Shown in pieces: positions 32,238 to 38,169 of a stretch of 44,277 nucleotides of DNA. Under the pieces are notes generated by a model, which saw only the letters and a program-made list of their open reading frames with translations, searched no databases and was not told the origin of the DNA. Origin of the DNA: a virus; IMG/VR virus record IMGVR_UViG_3300047089_000190, positions 1 through 44,277 of that record; one strand, given 5' to 3'. Position 1 is the stretch's first letter. Each line of letters opens with the position of its first letter. The position numbers and the translations under genes are program-made.

Positions 32238-32467
32238 GAAGCAACATCACCCACGCGCAGAGTCATCCAAACACTGTCGCCCGCAAGGAAAGAGCCGTGG
32301 CCCTCTTGCGCGGCCTGCAAAAGCGCGGCGGCATTGGCCCGCTCGGCAACATGATGGGCCTTCCTGGCTGGCGCTGGTCGCTCGCGCAAGGCGTGATCGC
32401 GACCAACAACAAACAGTGGTGGATAACTCCGCGCGGGCTTTTCTGGCTGGAATGCTACGGTAAATGA
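32234..32467 (+). CDS. Small putative winged-helix protein, 77 aa
   Basis: ATG 32234 overlaps the RusA stop. The sequence RKERAVALLRGLQKRGGIGP, LGNMMGLPGWRW and NNKQWWITPRGLFWLE has a helix-helix-wing shape like small phage DNA-binding proteins. No exact family recognised. Its place between resolvase and initiator suggests a replication or regulatory role. Confidence 0.55.
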   Translation: MRSNITHAQSHPNTVARKERAVALLRGLQKRGGIGPLGNMMGLPGWRWSLAQGVIATNNKQWWITPRGLFWLECYGK

Positions 32468-32682
32468 ACGATCTGTTCGAGCCAGGCGACCTTCCGCGCA
32501 TCGCGCGCTACGACGCCGAACAGATATTCCAGGCTTACATGCGTGCGAAAAACTCCGGCCAGTCCAGCACACCATTCAGATTCACCGATAAGCAAACCCG
32601 CTATTTCAACGTCATCTGGGACGGGCAAGCCTTCACGCGCAACTCGTTCGATCTGGTTCCGCTCGATCCTGTGCAGAACTAA
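32464..32682 (+). CDS. Hypothetical protein, 72 aa
   Basis: ATG 32464 overlaps the upstream stop (ATGA). The product is MNDLFEPGDLPRIARYDAEQ with a later TDKQTRYFNVIWDGQAFTRN and FDLVPLDP. A small soluble alpha/beta protein; no motif recognised. A 75-base gap before the initiator contains no strong promoter. Confidence 0.55.
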   Translation: MNDLFEPGDLPRIARYDAEQIFQAYMRAKNSGQSSTPFRFTDKQTRYFNVIWDGQAFTRNSFDLVPLDPVQN

Positions 32683-32757
32683 CCCGGTCCACAGCCACCC
32701 TCATTGCGATACCTTCCGAATGCGCGCACTGATTCGTGCGTCGAAGGGTGATTCCGC

Positions 32758-33543
32758 ATGGCTGATGTTTGGTTCCGGTTCTACAATTCTGCCCGAAATA
32801 GTCGGAAAGTTTCCGGACTCAGTCCGATTTGCTTCCGATGTTGGGTGCTTCTTTTGACGATCGCCAGCGAAAAGAACGGCGACATTCCAAAGGACTTTGA
32901 TGATCTTGCTTTCGAGCTGCGTATGGAACCAAAGCGGGTAAGACTGGCCGTGAAAGTCCTTGTGGATGTTGGCCTTTTGGTCGATTGCGAAACCTGCTTC
33001 CGCACACCGGACTGGAATGAGCGCCAGTTCAAATCCGACAGCTCAAAAGAGCGCGTAAGGGCCTTCAGGGAACGTCACAGAAACGTTACTGTAACGGCGC
33101 AAGAGACAGAGACAGAGACAGATACAGATACAGAGAAGAAGAAAGAAACCACAGTGCTTCGCACTGTGTCAAAGAAAGCGCGATCACAGATCGGCGACTG
33201 GATTCCGTCGCTCAAGGAACAAGAGGCCGCGGCCAACTACTGGCAATCCAAAGGCCGCCCAGACATCAGCCTGTCAGAACAAGTTGACCAGTTTCGGGAT
33301 CACCACCTAAAACTAGGTTCGCTGATGGCCGACTGGCCGGCCGCATGGCGAACGTGGTATCGAAACGCTCCGAAGATGACCAGGCAGGAACATGAACCAA
33401 GAAAATCAGCCCGCTCCCGTCAACTCGACGGTGCAGCCCGATGGTTCCAAAAGGAAGAATATCGGAACCCTGCTGACGAAACTCTCGCAGCATTACCCGC
33501 CCCAAGAGTCGTTCAGCGTGATCCTCGACGACATGGTGACTGA
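32758..33543 (+). CDS. Phage replication initiator (replisome-organiser-like)
   Basis: A 261-residue protein from ATG 32758. Residues 1-85 form a winged-helix domain of the phage replisome-organiser type (WFRFYNSARNSRKVSGLSPI, FDDLAFELRMEPKRVRLAVK). Residues 100-135 are a low-complexity linker made by GAGACA/GATACA repeats (ETETETDTDTEKKKET). The C-terminal part (SLKEQEAAANYWQSKGRPDI, LGSLMADWPAAWRTWYRNAP) is a helical domain common in DnaD/O-like initiators. It should bind the origin and recruit the loader. The DNA of its linker may itself be the origin, as in lambda O. It overlaps the next gene by 152 bases. Confidence 0.8.
   Translation: MADVWFRFYNSARNSRKVSGLSPICFRCWVLLLTIASEKNGDIPKDFDDLAFELRMEPKRVRLAVKVLVDVGLLVDCETCFRTPDWNERQFKSDSSKERVRAFRERHRNVTVTAQETETETDTDTEKKKETTVLRTVSKKARSQIGDWIPSLKEQEAAANYWQSKGRPDISLSEQVDQFRDHHLKLGSLMADWPAAWRTWYRNAPKMTRQEHEPRKSARSRQLDGAARWFQKEEYRNPADETLAALPAPRVVQRDPRRHGD
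33084..33193. other. Candidate replication origin inside the initiator gene
   Basis: Within 110 bases lie an inverted repeat CGTTACTGTAACG (33084-33096), a direct-repeat tract of GAGACA x3 and GATACA x2 (33103-33132), a perfect hairpin CACAGTGC-TTC-GCACTGTG (33150-33168), and CGATCACAGATCG (33181-33193). A purine-rich, relatively AT-rich stretch lies between them. This layout in the linker part of an initiator gene resembles lambda ori in gene O. Confidence 0.4.
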
Positions 33544-33853
33544 CCTTGAACCGTTCTCGGTCTATGAGACTGAGCGTGCTTGCTCCGCCTGGCGGACCTC
33601 GGCAGAAAAGTGGATGCCGACCAGCGGGCAACTCATAGCGAAAATCCAAGAGGCACGTGAGGCTTCGATCGCGCGCGCACGCGGTGGAAGTGCGTATCGC
33701 GCGCCACAAATCGAGCCGCACAGGCGATGGGCTTACGAGCTGGAACCTTGGCGGGACATTCTCCGGCGCAATAGCCGGCCATTACCGGATCGCGATTCGC
33801 CCATGGCCTGTTCGCTCGACGTGCTGCAAACGAAACCACAATGGGCGACATGA
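33392..33853 (+). CDS. Helicase-loader-like protein
   Basis: A 153-residue protein from ATG 33392 in another frame of the initiator end. IGTLLTKLSQHYPPQESFSV then ILDDMVTDLEPFSVYETERA and WMPTSGQLIAKIQEA fits the small phage proteins that load or inhibit replicative helicases (G39P-type N-terminus: L..L..hYP, then A...W, then P...i). The C-terminal 60 residues are basic and disordered. No phage helicase is present, so the target would be host DnaB. Gene order initiator-loader parallels lambda O-P. Confidence 0.6.
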   Translation: MNQENQPAPVNSTVQPDGSKRKNIGTLLTKLSQHYPPQESFSVILDDMVTDLEPFSVYETERACSAWRTSAEKWMPTSGQLIAKIQEAREASIARARGGSAYRAPQIEPHRRWAYELEPWRDILRRNSRPLPDRDSPMACSLDVLQTKPQWAT

Positions 33854-33854
33854 A

Positions 33855-33883
33855 AGAGGCGAGCCATTCTCAGACTCGCCTCT
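33855..33883. terminator. Convergent terminator-like hairpin
   Basis: AGAGGCGAG and CTCGCCTCT form a perfect 9-bp stem with an 11-base loop. It lies between the convergent stops of the loader (33853) and the leftward gene at 33909. No T-run on either side. Confidence 0.55.
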
Positions 33884-33908
33884 CCAGACGGCAGGGAAGG
33901 GAAGAACC

Positions 33909-34199
33909 TTACCGCCTGAAACTCGCATTCATGTCTTCGGCGCGCGCGGACTCCGCTTCGGATTCCTCATCGCAGAATCGCTGGAATAGCGGATGATCCA
34001 AAGTAACAAGCACCCCGCCCTCTGACATTTCGATTCGATATGGCCCCGGCCAGTCCACAGGGTACGACCCGCAATAGATTTCCGCGAGCCAGTGCAAAGC
34101 CTGGCACTCGGCGTCTTCGGTGTCGTCGCCGGCATCTTCCGGCGTTCCTATCGTCATCCAGATAGGACCGATATTGCGTTGCAGGCGGAGTTGGATCAT
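33909..34199 (-). CDS. Hypothetical acidic protein, 96 aa
   Basis: ATG 34199 overlaps the upstream stop (ATGA), with GGAG about 11 bases upstream. The product starts MIQLRLQRNIGPIWMTIGTP, is strongly acidic in its second half, and contains ECQALHWLAEIYCGSYP. It is the last gene of the short leftward block. No family recognised. Confidence 0.55.
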   Translation of the reverse strand: MIQLRLQRNIGPIWMTIGTPEDAGDDTEDAECQALHWLAEIYCGSYPVDWPGPYRIEMSEGGVLVTLDHPLFQRFCDEESEAESARAEDMNASFRR

Positions 34200-34627
34200 G
34201 GGTGCAATCTCCTTTGGCGACGAGCAAAATCGAATAGCGTAGGCGATCTGGCCTCCGGCGTTGGCGGATAGTATTTTGCGAGATTGCCGCGTACCAGCTC
34301 CAAACCCCATGCGTCAAAGCCCTTGCACAGCGCCGCTCGATTGCTTGCCTTCCACGTTTTGACATGCGCCGCAAAATAACATGGAGCCCCGCCGATCAGC
34401 ATACGATACTTGCCTTTAGCAAAGGCGGTATCCTTCCAGGTCGGCCCAGGAATACGCGCGCGAGCTGCCAGGCTCTTGCGCAGCCACGTCTCGACGTTCT
34501 CACGCGGCTTGGCTTCCGGCTTGCGAATGACAGCCAGCACGACCGGCGGATTCAGTACCGCCTGGCGTTTGGCGTAGATTTCCGCGTGGCGCGTTCGCAC
34601 CGGATAGGCAAGAGCGGCGGCGCTCAT
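34196..34627 (-). CDS. Hypothetical basic protein, 143 aa
   Basis: ATG 34627, overlapping the stop of the preceding micro-gene (ATGA). It starts MSAAALAYPVRTRHAEIYAK and continues with ENVETWLRKSLAARARIPGP, a basic helical protein. A cysteine-containing middle follows (RMLIGGAPCYFAAHVKTW). It ends SPTLFDFARRQRRLHP. The family is not recognised. Nucleic-acid binding is possible from the charge. Confidence 0.55.
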   Translation of the reverse strand: MSAAALAYPVRTRHAEIYAKRQAVLNPPVVLAVIRKPEAKPRENVETWLRKSLAARARIPGPTWKDTAFAKGKYRMLIGGAPCYFAAHVKTWKASNRAALCKGFDAWGLELVRGNLAKYYPPTPEARSPTLFDFARRQRRLHP

Positions 34628-34752
34628 TTCAGGGCCTCCACGACTGGCGCGAAGATCGCTGCGAATGCGTGTTCGGCCGGCAGGGCAACAGCATGAGCCA
34701 CAACCCAAGCGCCAAACACGACAACGCAAGCGTAGAGCATGAGCGCCTTCAT
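34624..34752 (-). CDS. Single-pass membrane micro-protein, 42 aa
   Basis: ATG 34752 to TGA ending at 34624, overlapping both neighbours by 4 bases. The product MKALMLYACVVVFGAWVVAH is one membrane helix, followed by ALPAEHAFAAIFAPVVEALK. Size and overlaps make it a likely real micro-gene. Function unknown. Confidence 0.55.
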   Translation of the reverse strand: MKALMLYACVVVFGAWVVAHAVALPAEHAFAAIFAPVVEALK

Positions 34753-35075
34753 GGTGCGCGGCCCTCCGCTTTGGCGATGGCGGCACGAACACCGTCGAAA
34801 GCATCGTCAAGGTCTGTGCGTTCTGAGTCTTCGGCACATGCGCTGATGTACTGCGGCTCATACGCGAGCCATGCCGCTTTCAGCGCCGCCAACATCTCCG
34901 GCGCGGCTGCGATAAGCGCGGCGTTGGCTTCGCGCTCCTCAGTGTAGAACTCTGTGGCCTCGACGGGCGATTCCATCACTGGAAACGTGCAGCCGGGACC
35001 GCCGAACACAATGGCCGCTCCATTGCGCGCCCGTTCATAACGCCACGGTCCCGGCGTGTGCTTCGGGGCGCTCAT
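34749..35075 (-). CDS. HTPGPW-type small phage protein, 108 aa
   Basis: ATG 35075 overlaps the upstream stop. The N-terminus MSAPKHTPGPWRYERARNGA followed by EREANAALIAAAPEMLAALK is a very common arrangement in phage early proteins: a beta-rich head, then an ANAxLIAAAPEML helix. The function of this family is unknown. It lies in the leftward accessory block with several membrane micro-proteins. Confidence 0.7.
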   Translation of the reverse strand: MSAPKHTPGPWRYERARNGAAIVFGGPGCTFPVMESPVEATEFYTEEREANAALIAAAPEMLAALKAAWLAYEPQYISACAEDSERTDLDDAFDGVRAAIAKAEGRAP

Positions 35076-35239
35076 AGCTCATACGCCGAAAGAAAAGCGT
35101 AGGCGTTGGCGAGGAGGACACATGCCGCTCCGATACAGGCGAGGAAGCCAGCCTCATTCAACGGCGCTTGCGTTGCGAGTGAGAGCAGGGCCACCGCCGC
35201 TGTGAGGCAAAGGCCGCATTGAATGCCGCGCGCGCTCAC
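35072..35239 (-). CDS. Two-pass membrane micro-protein, 55 aa
   Basis: GTG 35239 overlaps the upstream stop (GTGA); an in-frame ATG nine bases earlier is also possible. Two hydrophobic segments are visible: CGLCLTAAVALLSLA and FLACIGAACVLLANAYAFL. The stop overlaps the next start (ATGA). Likely inner-membrane; holin-like size but no proof. Confidence 0.5.
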   Translation of the reverse strand: MSARGIQCGLCLTAAVALLSLATQAPLNEAGFLACIGAACVLLANAYAFLSAYEL

Positions 35240-35418
35240 AACAGCACCCATGCGACAATCGCCGAACCAATCACAACCGACAACAGCGTCGGGCCTATGA
35301 TGGCTGCGGCCTGGTACTGCAACTCGTTTGCCGCGATAGCAGCATCAGCCGCGCGTTCAATCATAATGCGCCTGGACTCTCGATCCGATGCAGCGCGGTT
35401 GTAGGTGATATGGGTCAT
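35236..35418 (-). CDS. Tail-anchored membrane protein, 60 aa
   Basis: First gene of the block, ATG 35418 with AAGGGA upstream. A charged N-terminal half (NRAASDRESRRIMIERAADA) is followed by one C-terminal membrane helix (IIGPTLLSVVIGSAIVAWVLL minus one residue). Probably exposes its charged part to the cytoplasm. No family recognised. Confidence 0.55.
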   Translation of the reverse strand: MTHITYNRAASDRESRRIMIERAADAAIAANELQYQAAAIIGPTLLSVVIGSAIVAWVLL

Positions 35419-35937
35419 GGTCGTGTTCCCTTTTCAGATCACCCCGCATGTTCTCTCTTGCGCGCGGCCTTGCAAGCGAAACCCTGCAACGCGGTAAATA
35501 TCTGGTTAACGTGACGCCTCGTCATTTGAGGGCAATCCGCGCCGTCCGAGCAGTAAAACAAACCAATCAAAGCACCTACACTCTCTCCCTGCTCTGCTCG
35601 CTCCCCGGAGCGATGCAATCGTGACGCGGTGTCATGGTCAGGTGAGAGCGCCAGGCGATGGGGCTGCCTGGGTGATGGTCCCTCCCCCTTTCCCCTCTCT
35701 CTATGTCCACATTTTCTGTATGGTCTTTGGCGCTAACATCTTGACACTGCGTCATTCTTTTCCATCCTCTGCCCTCTCCTGCAGGCCCGGGGCGCGGCCG
35801 GAAAGACCGGGGGCGGGGCCGGCTGGGGGCCGCAATACGGGGGCCGACGGGTGAGGCTAATCCCCTCTCTATTTCGCTTTGCGGCGGGATTATTGGCGTT
35901 TGACTGTCCCCGTGGGACATGCCATGGTGGCGGGGCG
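35419..35937. other. Largest intergenic region, pyrimidine and G-run tracts
   Basis: About 520 bases between divergent blocks with no credible gene. From about 35680 to 35780 the + strand is pyrimidine-rich. Then comes a GC block with G-runs at 35809-35813, 35815-35818, 35825-35829 and 35839-35843, a possible G-quadruplex. TTGACA occurs at about 35738. It lies upstream of the terminase operon, the classic place for a cos or pac site, and may hold promoters for both directions. Confidence 0.45.
35900..35928 (+). promoter_or_regulatory. Promoter with operator-like palindrome
   Basis: TTGACT (35900-35905) is followed by the perfect inverted repeat TGTCCC-CGT-GGGACA (35905-35919), which would lie in the spacer of a promoter firing into the terminase operon. 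The -10 (CATGGT) is weak. The palindrome is a good operator candidate for a small repressor, for example the Arc-like protein at 37692. Confidence 0.35.
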
Positions 35938-36249
35938 ATGGGCGCTATCATCGAATGTCTGGGTTGCGGGTACGGGCACGACAATTTGTGGTCGTGCGAG
36001 CGGGCGCGTGTTGCTCGGGAGAGGGCGGCGTTTCCCGTTACTGTGCCTGCTGTTTCCGGGTCGGTGGCGCTTCCTGTGGAAAACATTGCCGAAAAGACCG
36101 GGGGGCCGTCTGAAAGCATGGATGAGCTGCGCCTTCGATTGGCGGAGACGGAACAGAAATTGGCGGAAATGCTGGGGAAACGCCGCAGCATGGAGCGCCG
36201 GAAGAAGGCCAGGCACCGGGCGAATGTGAAGGTCAAGTGCGGTCGTTGA
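35938..36249 (+). CDS. Small zinc-finger-like protein with coiled coil, 103 aa
   Basis: ATG 35938; longer upstream frames lack a ribosome site. The N-terminus IIECLGCGYGHDNLWSCERA has Cys-x-x-Cys and further His and Cys, a pattern found in short phage proteins. Residues 60-95 form a coiled coil, ending in a very basic tail (KKARHRANVKVKCGR). I infer nucleic-acid binding. The stop codon lies inside a TTGACA sequence. Confidence 0.6.
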   Translation: MGAIIECLGCGYGHDNLWSCERARVARERAAFPVTVPAVSGSVALPVENIAEKTGGPSESMDELRLRLAETEQKLAEMLGKRRSMERRKKARHRANVKVKCGR

Positions 36250-36275
36250 CAGTTTGTGGTGAGAAGGCCAATGCT
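36246..36275 (+). promoter_or_regulatory. Candidate promoter in terminase operon
   Basis: TTGACA (36246-36251) with CAATGC/AATGCT 17-18 bases downstream. It overlaps the upstream stop codon. It would serve the micro-gene, peptidase and terminase genes. The 130-base gap that follows has no credible gene. Confidence 0.3.
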
Positions 36276-36379
36276 TTGTGCGGGCGATTCGCGGGTGTCG
36301 CAGACAGACTACGACTAGGATTGGTTCCTGCGCCCTTGGTGTTTGGGCTCGCGGACTTTGCTTTCACGAAGGGGCTTTC

Positions 36380-36454
36380 ATGGACACTGTGACGGGCGTG
36401 GTCGTTTTGCTGGTTCTGCTGTTCGTCGGGCTGGCGTTTTTGCTCGATGCGTGA
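36380..36454 (+). CDS. 24-residue membrane micro-protein
   Basis: ATG 36380, with AAGGGG 8 bases upstream, to TGA at 36452-36454. It overlaps the peptidase start by 8 bases. The product is one membrane helix (MDTVTGVVVLLVLLFVGLAF then LLDA). A real ribosome site and overlap make it more than chance. Function unknown. Confidence 0.45.
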   Translation: MDTVTGVVVLLVLLFVGLAFLLDA

Positions 36455-36869
36455 CCTGGAGAGCCGTATCCGCGCCGTTGTACGGCGACGCACGCCGAAA
36501 GGCTGGAAGGTTATCGAAAAGCCCCACGCCGATTATCACGGCCGCGCAACAAGCGACCGGGTAATCGTTTGCCCGCGTCTCGACGAGCGCGACGCCCTGC
36601 TGATTTTTCTCCATGAAGCCGGCCACGTCGTTCTGGGCCATCTGGACGATCCGACTGTCCCTGACTGGAAAGCGGAATACGAAGCCGACCAATGGGCGAT
36701 GAAAGCCATGCGAGCGGAAGGCGTTGCTGTACCGGAACGCGCCCGTGGCGTGCAGCGTCACATGGTGCGGTGCTACGTCGAAAAGGCGCAGGACAAAGAC
36801 CCGGACCTGGAAATCGACGACGAAATCCTGCGCTATTGCTATCCTGATAACTGGAAGCTTGCCGCATGA
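36447..36869 (+). CDS. ImmA/IrrE-like zinc metallopeptidase
   Basis: A 140-residue protein from ATG 36447. IFLHEAGHVVLGHLDD holds the HExxH motif (His 56, Glu 57, His 60), and a third ligand is probably in EYEADQWAM (Glu 79). This is the ImmA/IrrE-type arrangement. Relatives cleave phage repressors, or act as antirepressors. No repressor substrate is visible here other than small HTH or RHH proteins. It overlaps the next gene by ATGA in a chain leading to terminase. Confidence 0.75.
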   Translation: MRDLESRIRAVVRRRTPKGWKVIEKPHADYHGRATSDRVIVCPRLDERDALLIFLHEAGHVVLGHLDDPTVPDWKAEYEADQWAMKAMRAEGVAVPERARGVQRHMVRCYVEKAQDKDPDLEIDDEILRYCYPDNWKLAA

Positions 36870-37060
36870 TCTACACCGCAAGGGAACTGGATTGGGCGCG
36901 CGATTTGTTTCTGGGCGCCGCGCCTCGTGCCATCTGCATCAGCTCCCGCCGCACGAATAACAACACAAGCTGGCACTGTACGGACGGCGCGGAATTTGAA
37001 TCGTGCCGTGACGCGCTCGACCATCAAGAGGTGCTGGTTGCTGCGGGGAGCGCGCTGTGA
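36866..37060 (+). CDS. Hypothetical protein, 64 aa
   Basis: ATG 36866 overlaps the peptidase stop, and the stop overlaps the small terminase start (GTGA). The sequence MIYTARELDWARDLFLGAAP and NNTSWHCTDGAEFESCRDAL is a small alpha/beta protein with two cysteines. No family recognised. Confidence 0.5.
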   Translation: MIYTARELDWARDLFLGAAPRAICISSRRTNNNTSWHCTDGAEFESCRDALDHQEVLVAAGSAL

Positions 37061-37695
37061 AAAAGCAGTACGCCCCCTCCGGCAAGCGAATACTGACCCC
37101 GCCCAAAGGCAAGCCGCTTCCCGCCTCGTCGCGCAAGACCGCCAACCCGCCGCAGATCATTCTCGATCCCGGCCGCGATTATGGTCCGGCCATGGCGAAA
37201 CTGACCGACAACCGCAAGCGGTATGTCATTGCCTATGTCGGTACGGGCGGGCGCTCGCCGAAACTGGCGGCCGAACTGGCCGGCATAGGAGGCACGCCGG
37301 AGAACGCAGCGTCCGAAGCCTGTCACCTGATGCGCAACGAACTGGTGCTCGAAGCGATCCGCGAGGAAACCGAGTTTCTGTTTCGCGGCGCCGTCATCCG
37401 TTCTGCGGACACGCTCCTGTCTCTGCTCGATGACGAAAGCGCGAAAATCCGCCTCGATGCAGCCAAGGAACTGCTGAACCGGGGCGGAATGATTATTTCG
37501 CAGCACATCACGGTCAAGCACGAACACACGCTGGAAGATTTGAGCGGCGACGAACTGATTGCGCGCCTCGTCGAACTGCGGGCGAAGAACAACCTGATCG
37601 AATACAAACCGACGGGCATTGAGGGAATTGAATCGCTCGACCAGAACGCTCCTGTTCTGGACGGCGAGTTTGTCGAAATGAAAGAGGCCGCATGA
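37057..37695 (+). CDS. terS: Terminase small subunit
   Basis: A 212-residue protein from GTG 37057 (GTGA overlap). TDNRKRYVIAYVGTGGRSPK and LAAELAGIGGTPENAASEAC read as the HTH DNA-binding part (residues 49-90). A helical oligomerisation region follows (VIRSADTLLSLLDDESAKIR), then an acidic tail ending LDGEFVEMKEAA. It should bind the cos or pac site and present DNA to the large subunit. It lies 470 bases before the large terminase with three tiny genes between. Confidence 0.8.
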   Translation: MKKQYAPSGKRILTPPKGKPLPASSRKTANPPQIILDPGRDYGPAMAKLTDNRKRYVIAYVGTGGRSPKLAAELAGIGGTPENAASEACHLMRNELVLEAIREETEFLFRGAVIRSADTLLSLLDDESAKIRLDAAKELLNRGGMIISQHITVKHEHTLEDLSGDELIARLVELRAKNNLIEYKPTGIEGIESLDQNAPVLDGEFVEMKEAA

Positions 37696-37850
37696 ACAAG
37701 AACAACACCCGCGACGCGCGCTGCGTGCGGCTGGGTTTTACGCAGCAGCAATGGGCCGCACTCGCGAAAATCGCCAAGGAAAACCGCCGCGCCATCAATG
37801 CGGAGATTGCCTTTCGCATCGAAGAATCGTTGCCTCGCGAGGGCGAGTGA
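37692..37850 (+). CDS. Arc-like ribbon-helix-helix DNA-binding protein, 52 aa
   Basis: ATG 37692 overlaps the terminase small stop; TGA at 37848-37850. The product reads CVRLGFTQQQWAALAKIAKE then NRRAINAEIAFRIEESL. This matches the Arc repressor pattern: a beta strand, helix A, then the conserved N-R-S-x-N-A-E-I helix B. It is likely a dimeric repressor of a phage promoter. A candidate operator is the palindrome at 35905-35919. It is the only recognisable transcription regulator of the genome. Confidence 0.7.
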   Translation: MNKNNTRDARCVRLGFTQQQWAALAKIAKENRRAINAEIAFRIEESLPREGE

Positions 37851-38014
37851 GCGAGAACTCGTATCTCGTTCTCTATGAATGGGACGGCGGTTTATGGTTC
37901 GATGCGCCGCGCCCGGACGAAAATGGTTGCTTCCAGCCCTACGGGCCGTTCAAGACCGAATATGAACGCCGCGTCGCTATTGGAAAGTTCAATCGCGGAA
38001 TCAAGCTGCCATGA
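37847..38014 (+). CDS. Hypothetical protein, 55 aa
   Basis: GTG 37847 overlaps the Arc-like stop (GTGA). Product: NSYLVLYEWDGGLWFDAPRP then FKTEYERRVAIGKFNRGIK, a compact alpha/beta protein. It is linked to the next gene by ATGA. No family recognised. Confidence 0.5.
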   Translation: MSENSYLVLYEWDGGLWFDAPRPDENGCFQPYGPFKTEYERRVAIGKFNRGIKLP

Positions 38015-38169
38015 CAAAATCGCCGGACAGACAGGCCTTGGAACTGGCGCGCATTGAAGCGGTGCTGGACCGTTTCGTCCGATTCGTACTGCGCCATAGC
38101 GAAGACAAGATGACTGTGCTTGTCGAAACGCGCCGCCTCGCGCACATGATCACGGGCAGACTGCCATGA
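38011..38169 (+). CDS. Small helical protein before terminase large, 52 aa
   Basis: ATG 38011 overlaps the upstream stop, and its stop overlaps the large terminase start. The product is RQALELARIEAVLDRFVRFV then MTVLVETRRLAHMITGRLP, a likely helical hairpin. It may assist packaging by its position, but nothing in the sequence shows this. Confidence 0.5.
   Translation: MTKSPDRQALELARIEAVLDRFVRFVLRHSEDKMTVLVETRRLAHMITGRLP

Noticed and set aside
35576-35920. 114-codon minus-strand frame in the large gap
   Set aside because: Pro/Arg-rich composition from the GC tract, no start signal. The gap is better explained as regulatory.
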